A DNA stretch of 64,000 bases from assembly GCA_004210455.1 (NCBI GenBank), contig SEFA01000008.1, forward strand, positions 1-64,000, in the 5' to 3' direction. The stretch comes from Rubrivivax sp. (GTDB taxonomy: Bacteria > Pseudomonadota > Gammaproteobacteria > Burkholderiales > Burkholderiaceae_C). The notes below the pieces were generated by a model. That model ran no database searches, was not told the origin of the DNA, and saw only the letters and a program-made list of their open reading frames with translations. The position numbers and the translations under genes are program-made. Shown here piece after piece: positions 49,808-59,986 of this stretch; the first letter of the stretch is position 1, and every line of letters starts with the position of its first letter.

Positions 49808-50314
49808 TCAGTCCGAGGTCTCGGCCAGTTGCCGGTCCAGTTCCCCCAGCAAGTCCTGACCCCGCACCGTACGCGCTTCCGCCCGGACGTCGCGGCTGTC
49901 GTCGTCGTTGACCTGGAGCAGGAGCCGCAGGTCCGGCGTCGGCAGCATGCCGGCCGCCTTCTCGGGCCATTCGCTGAGCTTGAGCCCCGGCGCGGCGAAC
50001 AGGTCGCGGAAGCCCGCGTCCTCCCATTCGCGCGGGTCGCTGAAGCGGTAGAAGTCGAAATGATGGGCGGGGTGACCGGAGAGCCCCGGCGGGGCGTAGT
50101 CTTCGACCACCGCGTAACTCGGACTCTTGATGCGGCCGGTGACGCCCAGCGCGCGCAACAGGTGTCGCACCAGGCTGGTCTTGCCGGCCCCCAGGCCGCC
50201 GTCGAGTTCGATGCTCAGGTCCGAGATCTGCGGACAGCGGGCCAACGCCTGTGCGAAACGTTCGCAGGCGGCCTCGTCGGGCCAACGGTACGGGCGGGTT
50301 TCTAGAATGCTCAA
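49808..50314 (-). CDS. tsaE: tRNA threonylcarbamoyladenosine biosynthesis ATPase TsaE
   Basis: 168 residues with Walker A DGGLGAGKTS, SPSYAVVEDY and HFDFYRFSDPREWEDAGF, the conserved core of TsaE. With TsaB and TsaD it helps make t6A37 on tRNAs reading ANN codons. Translation appears to begin at TTG (50314), only five bases from the divergent queG ATG. Promoters for both genes must therefore lie inside the opposite gene. Co-directional and nearly contiguous with amiC. Confidence 0.93.
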   Translation of the reverse strand: MSILETRPYRWPDEAACERFAQALARCPQISDLSIELDGGLGAGKTSLVRHLLRALGVTGRIKSPSYAVVEDYAPPGLSGHPAHHFDFYRFSDPREWEDAGFRDLFAAPGLKLSEWPEKAAGMLPTPDLRLLLQVNDDDSRDVRAEARTVRGQDLLGELDRQLAETSD

Positions 50315-50319
50315 CTGCG

Positions 50320-51513
50320 ATGAATTCCCTGGTCAACACCCCACGGCCCGATGCGTCTTCCGAAGACCCCTCGAGCCCCTCCCGACACCCCGACGCGCTG
50401 GTCGCGCTGATGGTCGAGGTCCGCGCCTGGGCGCTTGAGTTCGGATTCTCACAGATTGGGGTGGCCCACGTCGATCTGAGCGATGCGGAAGCAGGTTTGC
50501 AGGCCTGGCTGGACGCCGGTTTCCACGGCGAGATGCAGTACATGGCCGCCCACGGACTCAAACGCGCCAGGCCCGCCGAGCTGGTGCCCGGCACCATCAG
50601 CATCCTGACCGCCCGCATGGACTACCTGCCCGAGGCCGCCGGCGACGACTGGCAGGACCGCGAATGGGCCGCGATGCGCGACCCGGCGCGCGCGCAGGTG
50701 TCGCTCTACGCCCGCGGCCGGGACTATCACAAGGTGCTGCGCCAGCGGCTGCAGCAGCTCGCGGACCGCATCCAGGAACGGGTCGGCCCGATGGGGCACC
50801 GCGTGTTCACCGATTCCGCGCCGGTGCTGGAGGTCGAACTGGCCAGTCGCTCCGGGATCGGCTGGCGCGGCAAGCACACGCTGACGCTGCATCGCGACAG
50901 CGGCTCGATGTTCTTCCTCGGCGAGATCTACCTGGACCTCGCCCTGCCGCCCAGCGCGCCCGTCACGGCGCATTGCGGCCAGTGCCGCGCGTGTCTCGAC
51001 GCCTGCCCGACCGGGGCGATCATCGCCCCGTACCGGCTCGACGCCAGGCGTTGCATCAGCTACCTGACGATCGAGCAGGACGGTCCGATTCCGGTCGAGT
51101 TCCGCGAGGCGATCGGCAATCGCATCTACGGCTGCGACGATTGCCAGCTCGCCTGCCCGTGGAACAAGTTTGCCCGCAGGAACGCCCTGCCGGACTTCGA
51201 CTGGCGCGAGCCGCTCGGTGACGGGTCGCTGCTGACGCTCTTCGCCTGGGACGAGGCGACTTTCCTCAAGCGTACCGAAGGCTCCGCGATCCGCCGCATC
51301 GGTCATGCGCGCTGGCGGCGCAACATCGCCGTGGCGATGGGGAATGCGCTGAGGCAAGACCTGGCGCCGGCCTTGCGCGCCGACCTGCTGGCGGCGTTGC
51401 GCGCGGCACTCCCGGACGCGACGCCCGTGGTGGCCGAGCACATCGCGTGGGCGATCGCGCAGGACGCGGCGCCTCGCGACCCGCCCGCCGTCACTCCTCG
51501 ATCGCCTGCCTGA
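50320..51513 (+). CDS. queG: Epoxyqueuosine reductase
   Basis: 397 residues. It reduces epoxyqueuosine to queuosine in tRNA with cobalamin and two [4Fe-4S] clusters. Cluster motifs are CGQCRACLDACPTGAI and CDDCQLACPWNKFA; upstream KGNxV-like GWRGKHTLTLH is the QueG signature. The ATG at 50320 adds ~28 residues before the conserved start (ALMVEVRAWALEFGFSQIGVA), so a later start is possible. Its last 23 bases overlap the 3' end of the convergent lysR gene. Confidence 0.93.
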   Translation: MNSLVNTPRPDASSEDPSSPSRHPDALVALMVEVRAWALEFGFSQIGVAHVDLSDAEAGLQAWLDAGFHGEMQYMAAHGLKRARPAELVPGTISILTARMDYLPEAAGDDWQDREWAAMRDPARAQVSLYARGRDYHKVLRQRLQQLADRIQERVGPMGHRVFTDSAPVLEVELASRSGIGWRGKHTLTLHRDSGSMFFLGEIYLDLALPPSAPVTAHCGQCRACLDACPTGAIIAPYRLDARRCISYLTIEQDGPIPVEFREAIGNRIYGCDDCQLACPWNKFARRNALPDFDWREPLGDGSLLTLFAWDEATFLKRTEGSAIRRIGHARWRRNIAVAMGNALRQDLAPALRADLLAALRAALPDATPVVAEHIAWAIAQDAAPRDPPAVTPRSPA

Positions 51514-52372
51514 ACGCCTCGATGAAGTCGGAGACCGGCTGCGGCGACCGCAGCCCTTGCGGCTGAACCGCGCGCACCTCGACCGGGACCTCGGGCAGCA
51601 GCGTCCGGATGTGCAGATCGCCGCCGCTGGCCTGCGCGGTGAAGGAATCGATGACGGCCGGCCCGAAGCCCTGTTCCGCCATCACCATGGCGATGTGATG
51701 CGTCTGCACGGTGATCCCGGCGCGCGGGGACAGCGACAGTCGCGCCCACTGATCCGCGAGCACGGCGCCCAGCGGATCGCGCTCGTCGATGCGGATGAAA
51801 GGCTCCCGCAGCAGGTCCTGCAGTGCGACCGTGCTGCGCCGGTCCGCGGCCGTCTTGCCCTTCGGCGATGCGCACACCAGCCGCCCGGTGGCGACGAGTT
51901 CGTCCGACAGCGCGGCATGGGCCGGGCGGCCGTACACGATGCCGACATCGCCTTCCTGCAGCAGCATCGCCCGGGCGATGTCGTTCGAATGGAGCGTGCG
52001 GACGCTGATCGGCAGATCGCGATAACGACGCCGGAACGCCTTCAGCGCCTGGGGCAGGGCCTTCACCGCGAGCGAGGGCACGATCAGGATGCGGAAGCCC
52101 TGTCCCTCGCCGGTGCCCAGGGCGGTCGCCATGCGCCGCACCGACTCGAGCTGCGACATCAGCGCCTGCACTTCCGGGTAGAGCGCCTGCGCCTCGCGCG
52201 TGGGCATCAGGCGTCGCCGTTGTCGCGTGAACAGCGCGTAGCCCAGCTGCAACTCAGCCAGCTGCAAGGACTGCGTGACCGCCGGCTGGGTCACGTGCAG
52301 CAGCTTCGAGGCCGCGCTCACGGAGCCCGTCAGCATGACCGCGTGGAAGACTTCGATGTGCTTCAGGCGCAT
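51491..52372 (-). CDS. LysR-family transcriptional regulator
   Basis: 293 residues. The N-terminal winged helix reads MRLKHIEVFHAVMLTGSVSAASKLLHVTQPAVTQSLQLAE, and a periplasmic-binding-like effector domain follows (VPSLAVKALPQALKAFRRRYRDL). Divergent from the amino acid binding-protein gene with 126 bp between the starts and a LysR-type operator in it, so it most likely regulates that gene and the racemase. The co-inducer is unknown. Confidence 0.9.
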   Translation of the reverse strand: MRLKHIEVFHAVMLTGSVSAASKLLHVTQPAVTQSLQLAELQLGYALFTRQRRRLMPTREAQALYPEVQALMSQLESVRRMATALGTGEGQGFRILIVPSLAVKALPQALKAFRRRYRDLPISVRTLHSNDIARAMLLQEGDVGIVYGRPAHAALSDELVATGRLVCASPKGKTAADRRSTVALQDLLREPFIRIDERDPLGAVLADQWARLSLSPRAGITVQTHHIAMVMAEQGFGPAVIDSFTAQASGGDLHIRTLLPEVPVEVRAVQPQGLRSPQPVSDFIEAFRQAIEE

Positions 52373-52393
52373 GGACGGCTGCCGGCGACGAAC

Positions 52394-52408
52394 ATAAGCC
52401 CAGCTTAT
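52394..52408. promoter_or_regulatory. LysR-type operator (T-N11-A)
   Basis: ATAAGC-CCA-GCTTAT is a perfect interrupted palindrome with the T-N11-A spacing. It is 22 bases from the lysR start and about 90 bases before the divergent gene, the usual recognition site position. Confidence 0.75.
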
Positions 52409-52498
52409 ACGAAGCGGCGAGATGCCGATGCACGGGACAGGCGGTGGCCACTATCGTCCGGTCATTGCACACTTCAACCCTCCGAGAAAGGAAACGCC

Positions 52499-53410
52499 AT
52501 GAAGATGATCGCTCCCCGCGTTGTCGTCCTGTCCATCGCCGTCGCCGGCGCCCTCGGTGCCGCCGCGGGTGCCGCGTCGGCCCAGCCGGCCGGCACGCTC
52601 GAGAAGGTGAAGGCCTCCGGCGTCATCACCGTCGCGTACCGGGATTCCTCGATCCCGTTCTCCTATCTCGGCGACGGCGGGCAGCCGACCGGCTTCGGCT
52701 GGGAGATCTGCGGCAAGGTCGTCGACCAGGTGAAGAAGGCCGTGGGTCGCGCCGACCTGAAGGTGGCCACGCAGTCGGTGACCTCGCAGAACCGCATCCC
52801 GCTGCTGGACAACGGCACCATCGACATCGAGTGCGGCTCCACCACCAACAACAGCGACCGCGCCAAGCAGGTGGACTTCGCGATCAACTACTTCTACACC
52901 GGCACGCGGCTGCTGGTGAAGGCGAACTCTCCCATCAAGGGCTTCGCCGACCTCAAGGGGAAGAAGGTCGTCTCGACCACGGGCACCACCAACTTCCAGG
53001 TGATGCGGCGGATGAACCAGGAGCAGAACCTGGGCTTCGAGCTGATCAGCGCCAAGGACCACGCCGACGCGGCGCTGCTGGTGCAGTCGGGCCGGGCCGA
53101 CGCGTTCGCGATGGACGACATCCTGCTGTACGGGCTGCGCGCCGGCGCGCTCAACCCGGCGGATCTGGCCGTCGTCGGCGACCCGGTCCAGGTCGAGCCC
53201 TACGCGATCATGGTCCGCAAGGACGACGCGGCGTTCAAGAAGCTGGTCGACGCCACGCTGGCGGGACTGATGAAGAGCGGCGAATTCGAGGCGCTCTACA
53301 AGAAGTGGTTCCAGTCGCCCATCCCGCCCAAGGGCATCACGCTGGGCGCGCCCATGAGCCGCGAGCTGCAGGACAACCTGCAGGCGCTCTCGGACAAGCC
53401 CGCGCGCTGA
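52499..53410 (+). CDS. Acidic amino acid ABC transporter substrate-binding protein (GltI-like)
   Basis: 303 residues with a signal peptide (cleavage after ASA near residue 28). The SBP_bac_3 fold shows GVITVAYRDSSIPFSYLG at the N-terminus. QNRIPLLDNGTIDIECGSTTN and KGKKVVSTTGTTNFQVMRR are typical of glutamate/aspartate binding proteins. AAAGGA precedes the ATG. No permease or ATPase genes follow. It either serves a transporter encoded elsewhere or sends ligand to a receptor. Next comes an Asp/Glu racemase, pointing to acidic amino acid use. Confidence 0.9.
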   Translation: MKMIAPRVVVLSIAVAGALGAAAGAASAQPAGTLEKVKASGVITVAYRDSSIPFSYLGDGGQPTGFGWEICGKVVDQVKKAVGRADLKVATQSVTSQNRIPLLDNGTIDIECGSTTNNSDRAKQVDFAINYFYTGTRLLVKANSPIKGFADLKGKKVVSTTGTTNFQVMRRMNQEQNLGFELISAKDHADAALLVQSGRADAFAMDDILLYGLRAGALNPADLAVVGDPVQVEPYAIMVRKDDAAFKKLVDATLAGLMKSGEFEALYKKWFQSPIPPKGITLGAPMSRELQDNLQALSDKPAR

Positions 53411-53428
53411 CCGCGAGCTGATCCCGTC

Positions 53429-54217
53429 ATGACGCACACCCCACCGCGCGACCCGCGCGGCGACGGCGGAGCGCTGCCCGTCGAGCCGGGCATCGTCGGC
53501 ATCCTCGGCGGCATGGGGCCGCTGGCGACCGTCGATTTCATGCGCAAGCTGCTGGAGGCCACGCCGGCCGCGACCGACCAGGAGCACATCCCCGTCGTCG
53601 TCAGCAGCATCCCCCAGGTGCCGGACCGCACGGCGGCCTTCCGCGGCGAAGGCGAGTCGCCGCTCGCCGCGATGATCGTCAGCGGACAGCGTCTGGCCGC
53701 GGCCGGCGCGGGCGTGGTGGTCGTGCCCTGCAACACCGCCCATCTGTGGTTCGACGAGCTCGAACAGGCGCTGGGCCTGCCGATGATCCACCTCGTCGAC
53801 GCGGCGATCGCCGAGGCGCTCGATCTGGTGCCCGACGGCGGCAAGGTCGGCCTGCTGGCGACCGATGCGACGCTGGCCTCCGGGCTCTACCTGAACCGCA
53901 GGCCGCCGCAGGGCAGGGCGCTGCACTGGCTGCTGCCGACGGCGGGGGAGATGATCGCGCTGATCGAGCCCGGCATCGCGGCCGTCAAGGCGGGGGAGCT
54001 CGCGACGGCGACCCGGCATCTGGCCGCGGCGGCGCAGCGCCTGCGTTCGCGCGGCGCGCGCGCCGTCGTGCTGGGATGCACGGAGATTCCGCTGGTGCTG
54101 GATCCCGCGTCGGCGGGGCTCCCGGTGATCGACGCGACGGCCGCGCTGGCGCGCCGTGCGGTGGATTGGGCGGCTAGGTCGCGGCCGCCAGCACCCCCAG
54201 CCACAGCGGCAGGATGA
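53429..54217 (+). CDS. Aspartate/glutamate racemase family protein
   Basis: 262 residues. IVGILGGMGPLATVDFMRKL is the family N-terminus. The two catalytic Cys are present in VVPCNTAH and VLGCTEIPL, so the enzyme should be active on an acidic amino acid without cofactor. It follows the binding-protein gene by 18 bp and is probably co-transcribed. Its last 44 bases overlap the convergent AEC transporter gene. Confidence 0.92.
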   Translation: MTHTPPRDPRGDGGALPVEPGIVGILGGMGPLATVDFMRKLLEATPAATDQEHIPVVVSSIPQVPDRTAAFRGEGESPLAAMIVSGQRLAAAGAGVVVVPCNTAHLWFDELEQALGLPMIHLVDAAIAEALDLVPDGGKVGLLATDATLASGLYLNRRPPQGRALHWLLPTAGEMIALIEPGIAAVKAGELATATRHLAAAAQRLRSRGARAVVLGCTEIPLVLDPASAGLPVIDATAALARRAVDWAARSRPPAPPATAAG

Positions 54218-55067
54218 TCATGCCCAGCAGGGTGGACACCGTGACCAGCCCCGCGACGAACGGCCCGTTGCCGCCCATGCGCACGGCGAGCACGTAGGCG
54301 CTGGACGCCGTCGGCATCGCCGCGAACGCGAGCAGCACGATCTGCTGCGGCGTCGGCAGCGCGAGCGCATGCCCGATGCCCAGGGCGATCAACGGCAGGA
54401 TCAGATGGCGGATGGCCAGCAGCGCGGTCGCGAGCCCGGGCGCATCCTTCAACGCGCCAAGCCGCAGCCCCGCGCCGACCGCCATCAGCCCCAGCGGCAA
54501 CGCGGCCAGGCCGATCTTCTGCAGGGAAATGGCCGCGGCCTCCGGCAGCCTCAATCCGGCGAGGTTGGCGGCCAGTCCCGCCAGCGTCGCGACGATCAGC
54601 GGGTTGCGCGCCAGCTCGCGCAGATAACCGTGGCCGCCGTGCCGGGCCAGCGGATACACCGCCGCGACATTGGCCACCGGCACGCACACCGCGACGATCA
54701 TCGCGATCCAGGCCACGCCCTGCGCGCCGTACAGCCGTTCGGCCAGCGCCAGCGCGACGAAGGAGTTGAAGCGGAACGCCACCTGCGCGCCCGAGGCATG
54801 TGTCTTCGCATCGACGCCGGGCCCCCAGCGCAGCGCGAAGGCCAGTGCGATGCCGCTGAGCATCACGCCCAGTCCGCCGGCCATCAGCGCCATCGTGTCC
54901 CCGGGCGACAGGCTGCTGCGCGAGATCGAATGGAAGAGCAGGACCGGGAACAGCAGGAAGTACACCAGCTTCTCCGCGGCCTCCCACACCGGCCGGTCCA
55001 ACGGCGTCCAACGGCACAGCGCGAAGCCGGCGACGATCAGCAGGAAGTCAGGCAACAGCAGCAGCAT
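54174..55067 (-). CDS. AEC-family transporter (auxin efflux carrier fold)
   Basis: 297 residues with about ten membrane helices in two halves. Family features: FFLLFPVLLFHSI-type first half, RFNSFVALALAERLYG, and the second-half NPLIVATLAGLAANLAG and AAMPTASSAYVLAVRMGG. Members export or import organic acids. Possible malate/aspartate-type cargo is guessed from the neighbours only. Convergent with the racemase. Confidence 0.88.
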   Translation of the reverse strand: MLLLLPDFLLIVAGFALCRWTPLDRPVWEAAEKLVYFLLFPVLLFHSISRSSLSPGDTMALMAGGLGVMLSGIALAFALRWGPGVDAKTHASGAQVAFRFNSFVALALAERLYGAQGVAWIAMIVAVCVPVANVAAVYPLARHGGHGYLRELARNPLIVATLAGLAANLAGLRLPEAAAISLQKIGLAALPLGLMAVGAGLRLGALKDAPGLATALLAIRHLILPLIALGIGHALALPTPQQIVLLAFAAMPTASSAYVLAVRMGGNGPFVAGLVTVSTLLGMIILPLWLGVLAAAT

Positions 55068-55216
55068 CGGATCTCTCGAAGGTCGCGACAGAGTGTGCCA
55101 GGGGTTTCCCGCCCCTCCGACGAGGTCTCTACGTAGTTCCGCTAGGCCAGTCCCATCGGCGACATACTTAAGCTGTTTCGATCACGTTACCCATTGTTCA
55201 AAAGACGAGGAGCCCA

Positions 55217-56194
55217 ATGAACCGTCGCTCGATCCTCCAACACGGCCTGCTGCTGAGCACGCTGTCGCTGTCCTGCGCCGCGGCGCTGGCCCAGTCCTAT
55301 CCGACCAAGCCGGTCAAGCTGGTGGTGCCGTTCGCCCCGGGCGGCACGACCGACATCGTGGCGCGCGTCGTCGCGCAGCACATCAACGGTCCGCTGGGCC
55401 AGACGATGATCGTCGAGAACAAGGCCGGCGGCGGCGGCATCATCGGCGCCAACGACACCGCCAAGTCGCAGCCCGACGGCTACTCGCTGGGCGTGGCGAC
55501 CGTGTCCACCACGGCCACCAACCCCGCGATCAATCCGAAGACGCCGTACAACCCGCTGACGGACTTCACGCCCATCATCAACCTCGCGGCCACGCCCAAC
55601 GTGATCGCGGTGCATCCGTCCTTCCCCGCGAAGGACTACAAGGCCTTCGTGGCCGAGCTGAAGAAGAACCCCGGCAAGTACAGCTATTCGACCTCGGGCA
55701 CGGGCGGCATCGGCCACCTGCAGATGGAGCTGTACAAGAGCCTGACCGGCGTCTTCGTGACCCACATCCCGTACCGCGGCGCCGGCCCGGCGCTGAACGA
55801 CACGGTCGCCGGCCAGGTGCCGATGATCTTCGACAACCTGCCGTCCGCGCTGCCCTTCATCAAGGACGGCCGCCTGGTCGCGATCGCCGTCGCGGCGCCG
55901 CAGCGCCTGGCGGTGCTGCCCAACGTGCCGACCTTCAAGGAACTCGGACTGGAGCCGGTGAACCGCATGGCCTATTACGGCATCCTGGGCCCGAAGAACC
56001 TGCCCAAGGAAGTCGTCGCCAAGATCAACGAGGCCGCCCGCAAGACCGTCGAGATGCCCGAGGTCAAGAAGCGCATCGAGGAGACCGGCTCGATCGTGAT
56101 CGGCAATACGCCGGAGCAGTTCTCCGAGCAGATCAAGGCCGAGTACGCGGTCTACAAGAAGGTCGTCGAGCAGCAGAAGCTCAAGCTCGACTGA
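55217..56194 (+). CDS. Tripartite tricarboxylate transporter receptor (Bug family)
   Basis: 325 residues with a signal peptide (cleavage after ALAQ near residue 26). Bug family landmarks are [43 protein letters not shown] and [18 protein letters not shown]. Such proteins bind carboxylates in the periplasm for TctAB permeases. No tctA or tctB is near, which is common for Bug genes in Burkholderiales. Ends 14 bp inside the convergent chemoreceptor gene. Confidence 0.92.
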   Translation: MNRRSILQHGLLLSTLSLSCAAALAQSYPTKPVKLVVPFAPGGTTDIVARVVAQHINGPLGQTMIVENKAGGGGIIGANDTAKSQPDGYSLGVATVSTTATNPAINPKTPYNPLTDFTPIINLAATPNVIAVHPSFPAKDYKAFVAELKKNPGKYSYSTSGTGGIGHLQMELYKSLTGVFVTHIPYRGAGPALNDTVAGQVPMIFDNLPSALPFIKDGRLVAIAVAAPQRLAVLPNVPTFKELGLEPVNRMAYYGILGPKNLPKEVVAKINEAARKTVEMPEVKKRIEETGSIVIGNTPEQFSEQIKAEYAVYKKVVEQQKLKLD

Positions 56195-57731
56195 TCCGGA
56201 AGACCCGCACCGCGTCGACCAGGCCCAGCGCCTGGCCGCGCAGGCTGGACGCCGCGCTGGCGATCTCCTCGACCATCGCGGCGTTCTGCTGTGTGGCGGC
56301 GTCCATTTCGCTGACCGCGCCGGACACCTGGGACACGCCCATCGCCTGTTCGGCGCTGGCCACGCTGATCTCGCCGACGATGCGGTTCACCTGGCCGATG
56401 GCCTGGACCACCTCGCTCATCGTGTCGCCCGCGCGGTTCACCAGCGCGGTGCCGGCTTCGACCTGCTCGTTGCTGGCCGCGATCAGCGTCTTGATCTCTT
56501 TCGCCGCGGCCGCCGAACGGCTGGCCAGCGTGCGCACCTCCGAGGCCACGACTGCGAAGCCGCGCCCCTGCTCGCCGGCGCGCGCGGCTTCCACCGCCGC
56601 GTTCAGCGCGAGGATGTTGGTCTGGAACGCGATGCCGTCGATGGTGCCGATGATGTCGGCGATCTTGCGCGAGCTGTCGTGGATGCCCTGCATCCGGGTG
56701 ACGACCTGAGCCACCACCTCGCCGCCGCGCGCCGCCACCGTCGAGGCCGCGACCGCCAGCTTGTTGGCCTCGCCCGAGGACTGCGCGGTGTGGCCCACCG
56801 TGCCGCTGAGCTGCTCCATCGTGCTGGCCGCGCGCTGCACATTGGACGCCGTCTGCTCGGTGCGCTGGCTCAGGTCCTGGTTGCCCGCCGACACTTCATG
56901 GCAGGCGTTCTGGATGTTCTCCGAGGACTCGCGCACCTGCGAGATCGCCGTCTGCAGGCTGGCGCGCATGCGCTCCAGCGCGCCGACCATCGCGCCGATC
57001 TCGTCCTTGCCCTGCGCGGTCGCCGTCTGGGTGAGGTCGCCCTCGGCCACGGCCTCGACCAGTCGCACAGCCTCCGACAAGGGCTTCGTCACCGAGCGCG
57101 TCAGCGCCCACGAGAACAGCGCGCCCGCGACGATCGCCAGCAGGCCGATCACCATGATGCGGGTCTGCGCGCTCTGGGTCGCGTGGTCGACGTCCGCCGC
57201 CATCTCGTCCAGCGTCTGCTGCTGGAACTTCAGGTAGCCGGTCATCTTCTGCAGGTAGACCTCGGCCTGCGGGCGGAACTGCTCGTTGAGCAGCCGCTCG
57301 GTGGCGTCGGTGTCGCCGCCCTTCTTGAGTTCGGCGATCTTGTTGCGGGTCGCGATGTAGGTCTGGCGCGACTCGGTCAGCTCGGCGACGACCTTCTTCT
57401 CGGCGTCGCTCTTGGGCAGCTCGTCCAGCGCCTTGACGATCTCGTTGCCGCGCGCAGTGGAGATCTTCACGTCGCCCGCGAAATAGTCGGCCAGCGAGGC
57501 GTCGGTGCTCTTGGCGATGGCGGTGTAGCGCTTCACGCCGACGATGGTCAGCATGTACCACTCGCTCACCAGCCGTTCCTTCTGCAGCGGCACCGCCATC
57601 ATCGTACGGGTCGCGTCGGCGCTGCGATGCAGCCCCAGCCAGCCCACGGTCATGATCGCCGCCACCAGCAGCAGCACCACGCCGAAGCCCATGGCGAGTC
57701 GAGCCGACAGGCGCAAGTCATTCAGTTTCAC
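56181..57731 (-). CDS. Methyl-accepting chemotaxis protein
   Basis: 516 residues starting at GTG 57731, where AGGAG is well placed; the frame is open further upstream. Helix 1 (~11-32), a periplasmic four-helix-bundle sensor domain (~35-190), helix 2 (~193-213), a HAMP domain, and the signalling domain with the hairpin tip [35 protein letters not shown]. The class is Tsr/Tar-like, but there is no C-terminal NWETF pentapeptide, so it would depend on other receptors for CheR/CheB docking. Ligand unknown. Confidence 0.93.
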   Translation of the reverse strand: MKLNDLRLSARLAMGFGVVLLLVAAIMTVGWLGLHRSADATRTMMAVPLQKERLVSEWYMLTIVGVKRYTAIAKSTDASLADYFAGDVKISTARGNEIVKALDELPKSDAEKKVVAELTESRQTYIATRNKIAELKKGGDTDATERLLNEQFRPQAEVYLQKMTGYLKFQQQTLDEMAADVDHATQSAQTRIMVIGLLAIVAGALFSWALTRSVTKPLSEAVRLVEAVAEGDLTQTATAQGKDEIGAMVGALERMRASLQTAISQVRESSENIQNACHEVSAGNQDLSQRTEQTASNVQRAASTMEQLSGTVGHTAQSSGEANKLAVAASTVAARGGEVVAQVVTRMQGIHDSSRKIADIIGTIDGIAFQTNILALNAAVEAARAGEQGRGFAVVASEVRTLASRSAAAAKEIKTLIAASNEQVEAGTALVNRAGDTMSEVVQAIGQVNRIVGEISVASAEQAMGVSQVSGAVSEMDAATQQNAAMVEEIASAASSLRGQALGLVDAVRVFRISRA

Positions 57732-57956
57732 AGCATCTCCTCTGCCTCGGTGCATGTCTTTGAACACCAAGTGGTCATACAACATGACGTCGATCATGGG
57801 TCGACGCATCCTCTTAACGGCGCGCGAACATGAAGATCGACGCGCTTCAGGGCCGACTGTAGAAGCTAGTTGTATGACAACGTGCAGCGCGACATGAGAT
57901 CAACGTGCAGTTGTGCCGGGCGACGGGCCGCGCGTGGTCGCCAAGCCGCGGCAATG

Positions 57957-57982
57957 AAAAAGGGGCGCATGAAGCGCCCCTT
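57957..57982 (-). terminator. Rho-independent terminator for the 57-residue peptide gene
   Basis: On the minus strand, AAGGGGCGC, loop TTCAT, GCGCCCCTT and further T residues, about 50 bases after the peptide stop codon. Support for real transcription of the small gene. Confidence 0.8.
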
Positions 57983-58033
57983 CGTGGCGATCCGGCGGTC
58001 GGGTCGCCGAATCAGTCGCTGATCAGCCGCTGA

Positions 58034-58207
58034 TCAACCGCCGAACAGCGAGGCGATGCCGTTGCCGATCGTGCTCAGCAGGCCGCCGCTCAGCTTGTTG
58101 ACGACACCGCCGACGCCAGTGGTCAGCGCGCCGCCGGTGGCATCCGCACCGCCGCCGCCGGTCACGCCGCCCAGCAGGCTCGGAATCAGACTTGCAATTG
58201 CACCCAT
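58034..58207 (-). CDS. 57-residue Gly-rich hydrophobic micro-protein
   Basis: It starts at the ATG at 58207 with AGGAG seven bases upstream and ends before a strong terminator, so it is likely real. The N-terminus MGAIASLIPSLLGG is followed by a GGGG run, then Gly/Val/Thr/Ala residues, and the end KLSGGLLSTIGNGIASLFGG. It has one Asp, one Lys, no Cys or Trp, and a single aromatic residue near the C-terminus. No signal peptide cleavage site is obvious. It resembles the 59-residue peptide at 62134-62313 in size, composition and plan. An 11-bp direct repeat (58012-58033) just past the stop creates two extra stop codons. Possible roles include membrane-active peptide, secreted peptide or small harpin-like protein; none is proven. 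Confidence 0.7.
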   Translation of the reverse strand: MGAIASLIPSLLGGVTGGGGADATGGALTTGVGGVVNKLSGGLLSTIGNGIASLFGG

Positions 58208-58551
58208 GGTTTTCTCCTGGAAATTGCCGCCGTGCGATCGGAAGGTCGTCACGGTGCCGCGGAGCACGACCGGTTTCCCGGCGCACGGCGGCCTGAAATC
58301 AGGTCGCGGCACGAATGCTCTAGTGCGCGGCAAGGACGTTTGCGATCCCACCGCGATCTGTCATCCAGACGCGAGCGACTGCTGCGAATGCAGAGGTCGA
58401 TCCCCCTTCCTTGAGCTGGCGGTATGGGTCGCCCAGCCGCTGAAAATTTCAAATCATGAAAAGAACTCGGCGGCATGCAAAAAACCGGCGTGCTGCAGCG
58501 CCGCAAGATTTCTCATCATGGAAGAGTCGCTCTCACGATCCGGTTTTTGTT

Positions 58552-58580
58552 TTGCAAGTTATTGATTTTTAATGGATAAA
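58552..58580 (+). promoter_or_regulatory. Predicted sigma-70 promoter of aceA
   Basis: TTGCAA (58552-58557), a 17-base AT-rich spacer and GATAAA (58575-58580). Spacing is ideal; the -10 has four of six consensus bases. It is about 100 bases before the aceA ATG. Confidence 0.55.
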
Positions 58581-58586
58581 AATTCA

Positions 58587-58600
58587 GTCTTATATAAGAC
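58587..58600. promoter_or_regulatory. Palindromic operator at the aceA transcription start
   Basis: GTCTTATATAAGAC is a perfect 14-bp palindrome placed six bases after the -10 element, so it would cover the start of transcription. This suits a dimeric repressor. The regulator is not in the window. Confidence 0.6.
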
Positions 58601-58681
58601 ATCGAGCGACACGAGGGGAGGCGAGCCGTCTAGATTTGAGCCATCGGTTTTCCACTTCACTCGAACCCACAGGAGCTCACC

Positions 58682-59986
<1,305 letters not shown>

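Larger units (their letters stand above)
58208..58681 (+). other. AT-richer intergenic region upstream of aceA
   Basis: 474 bp without a supportable gene. The part from 58440 is much richer in A/T than the surroundings and holds the aceA promoter. Two similar 20-base segments (around 58446 and 58507, ATTTC..ATCATG..AA) form imperfect direct repeats of unknown meaning. Confidence 0.5.
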
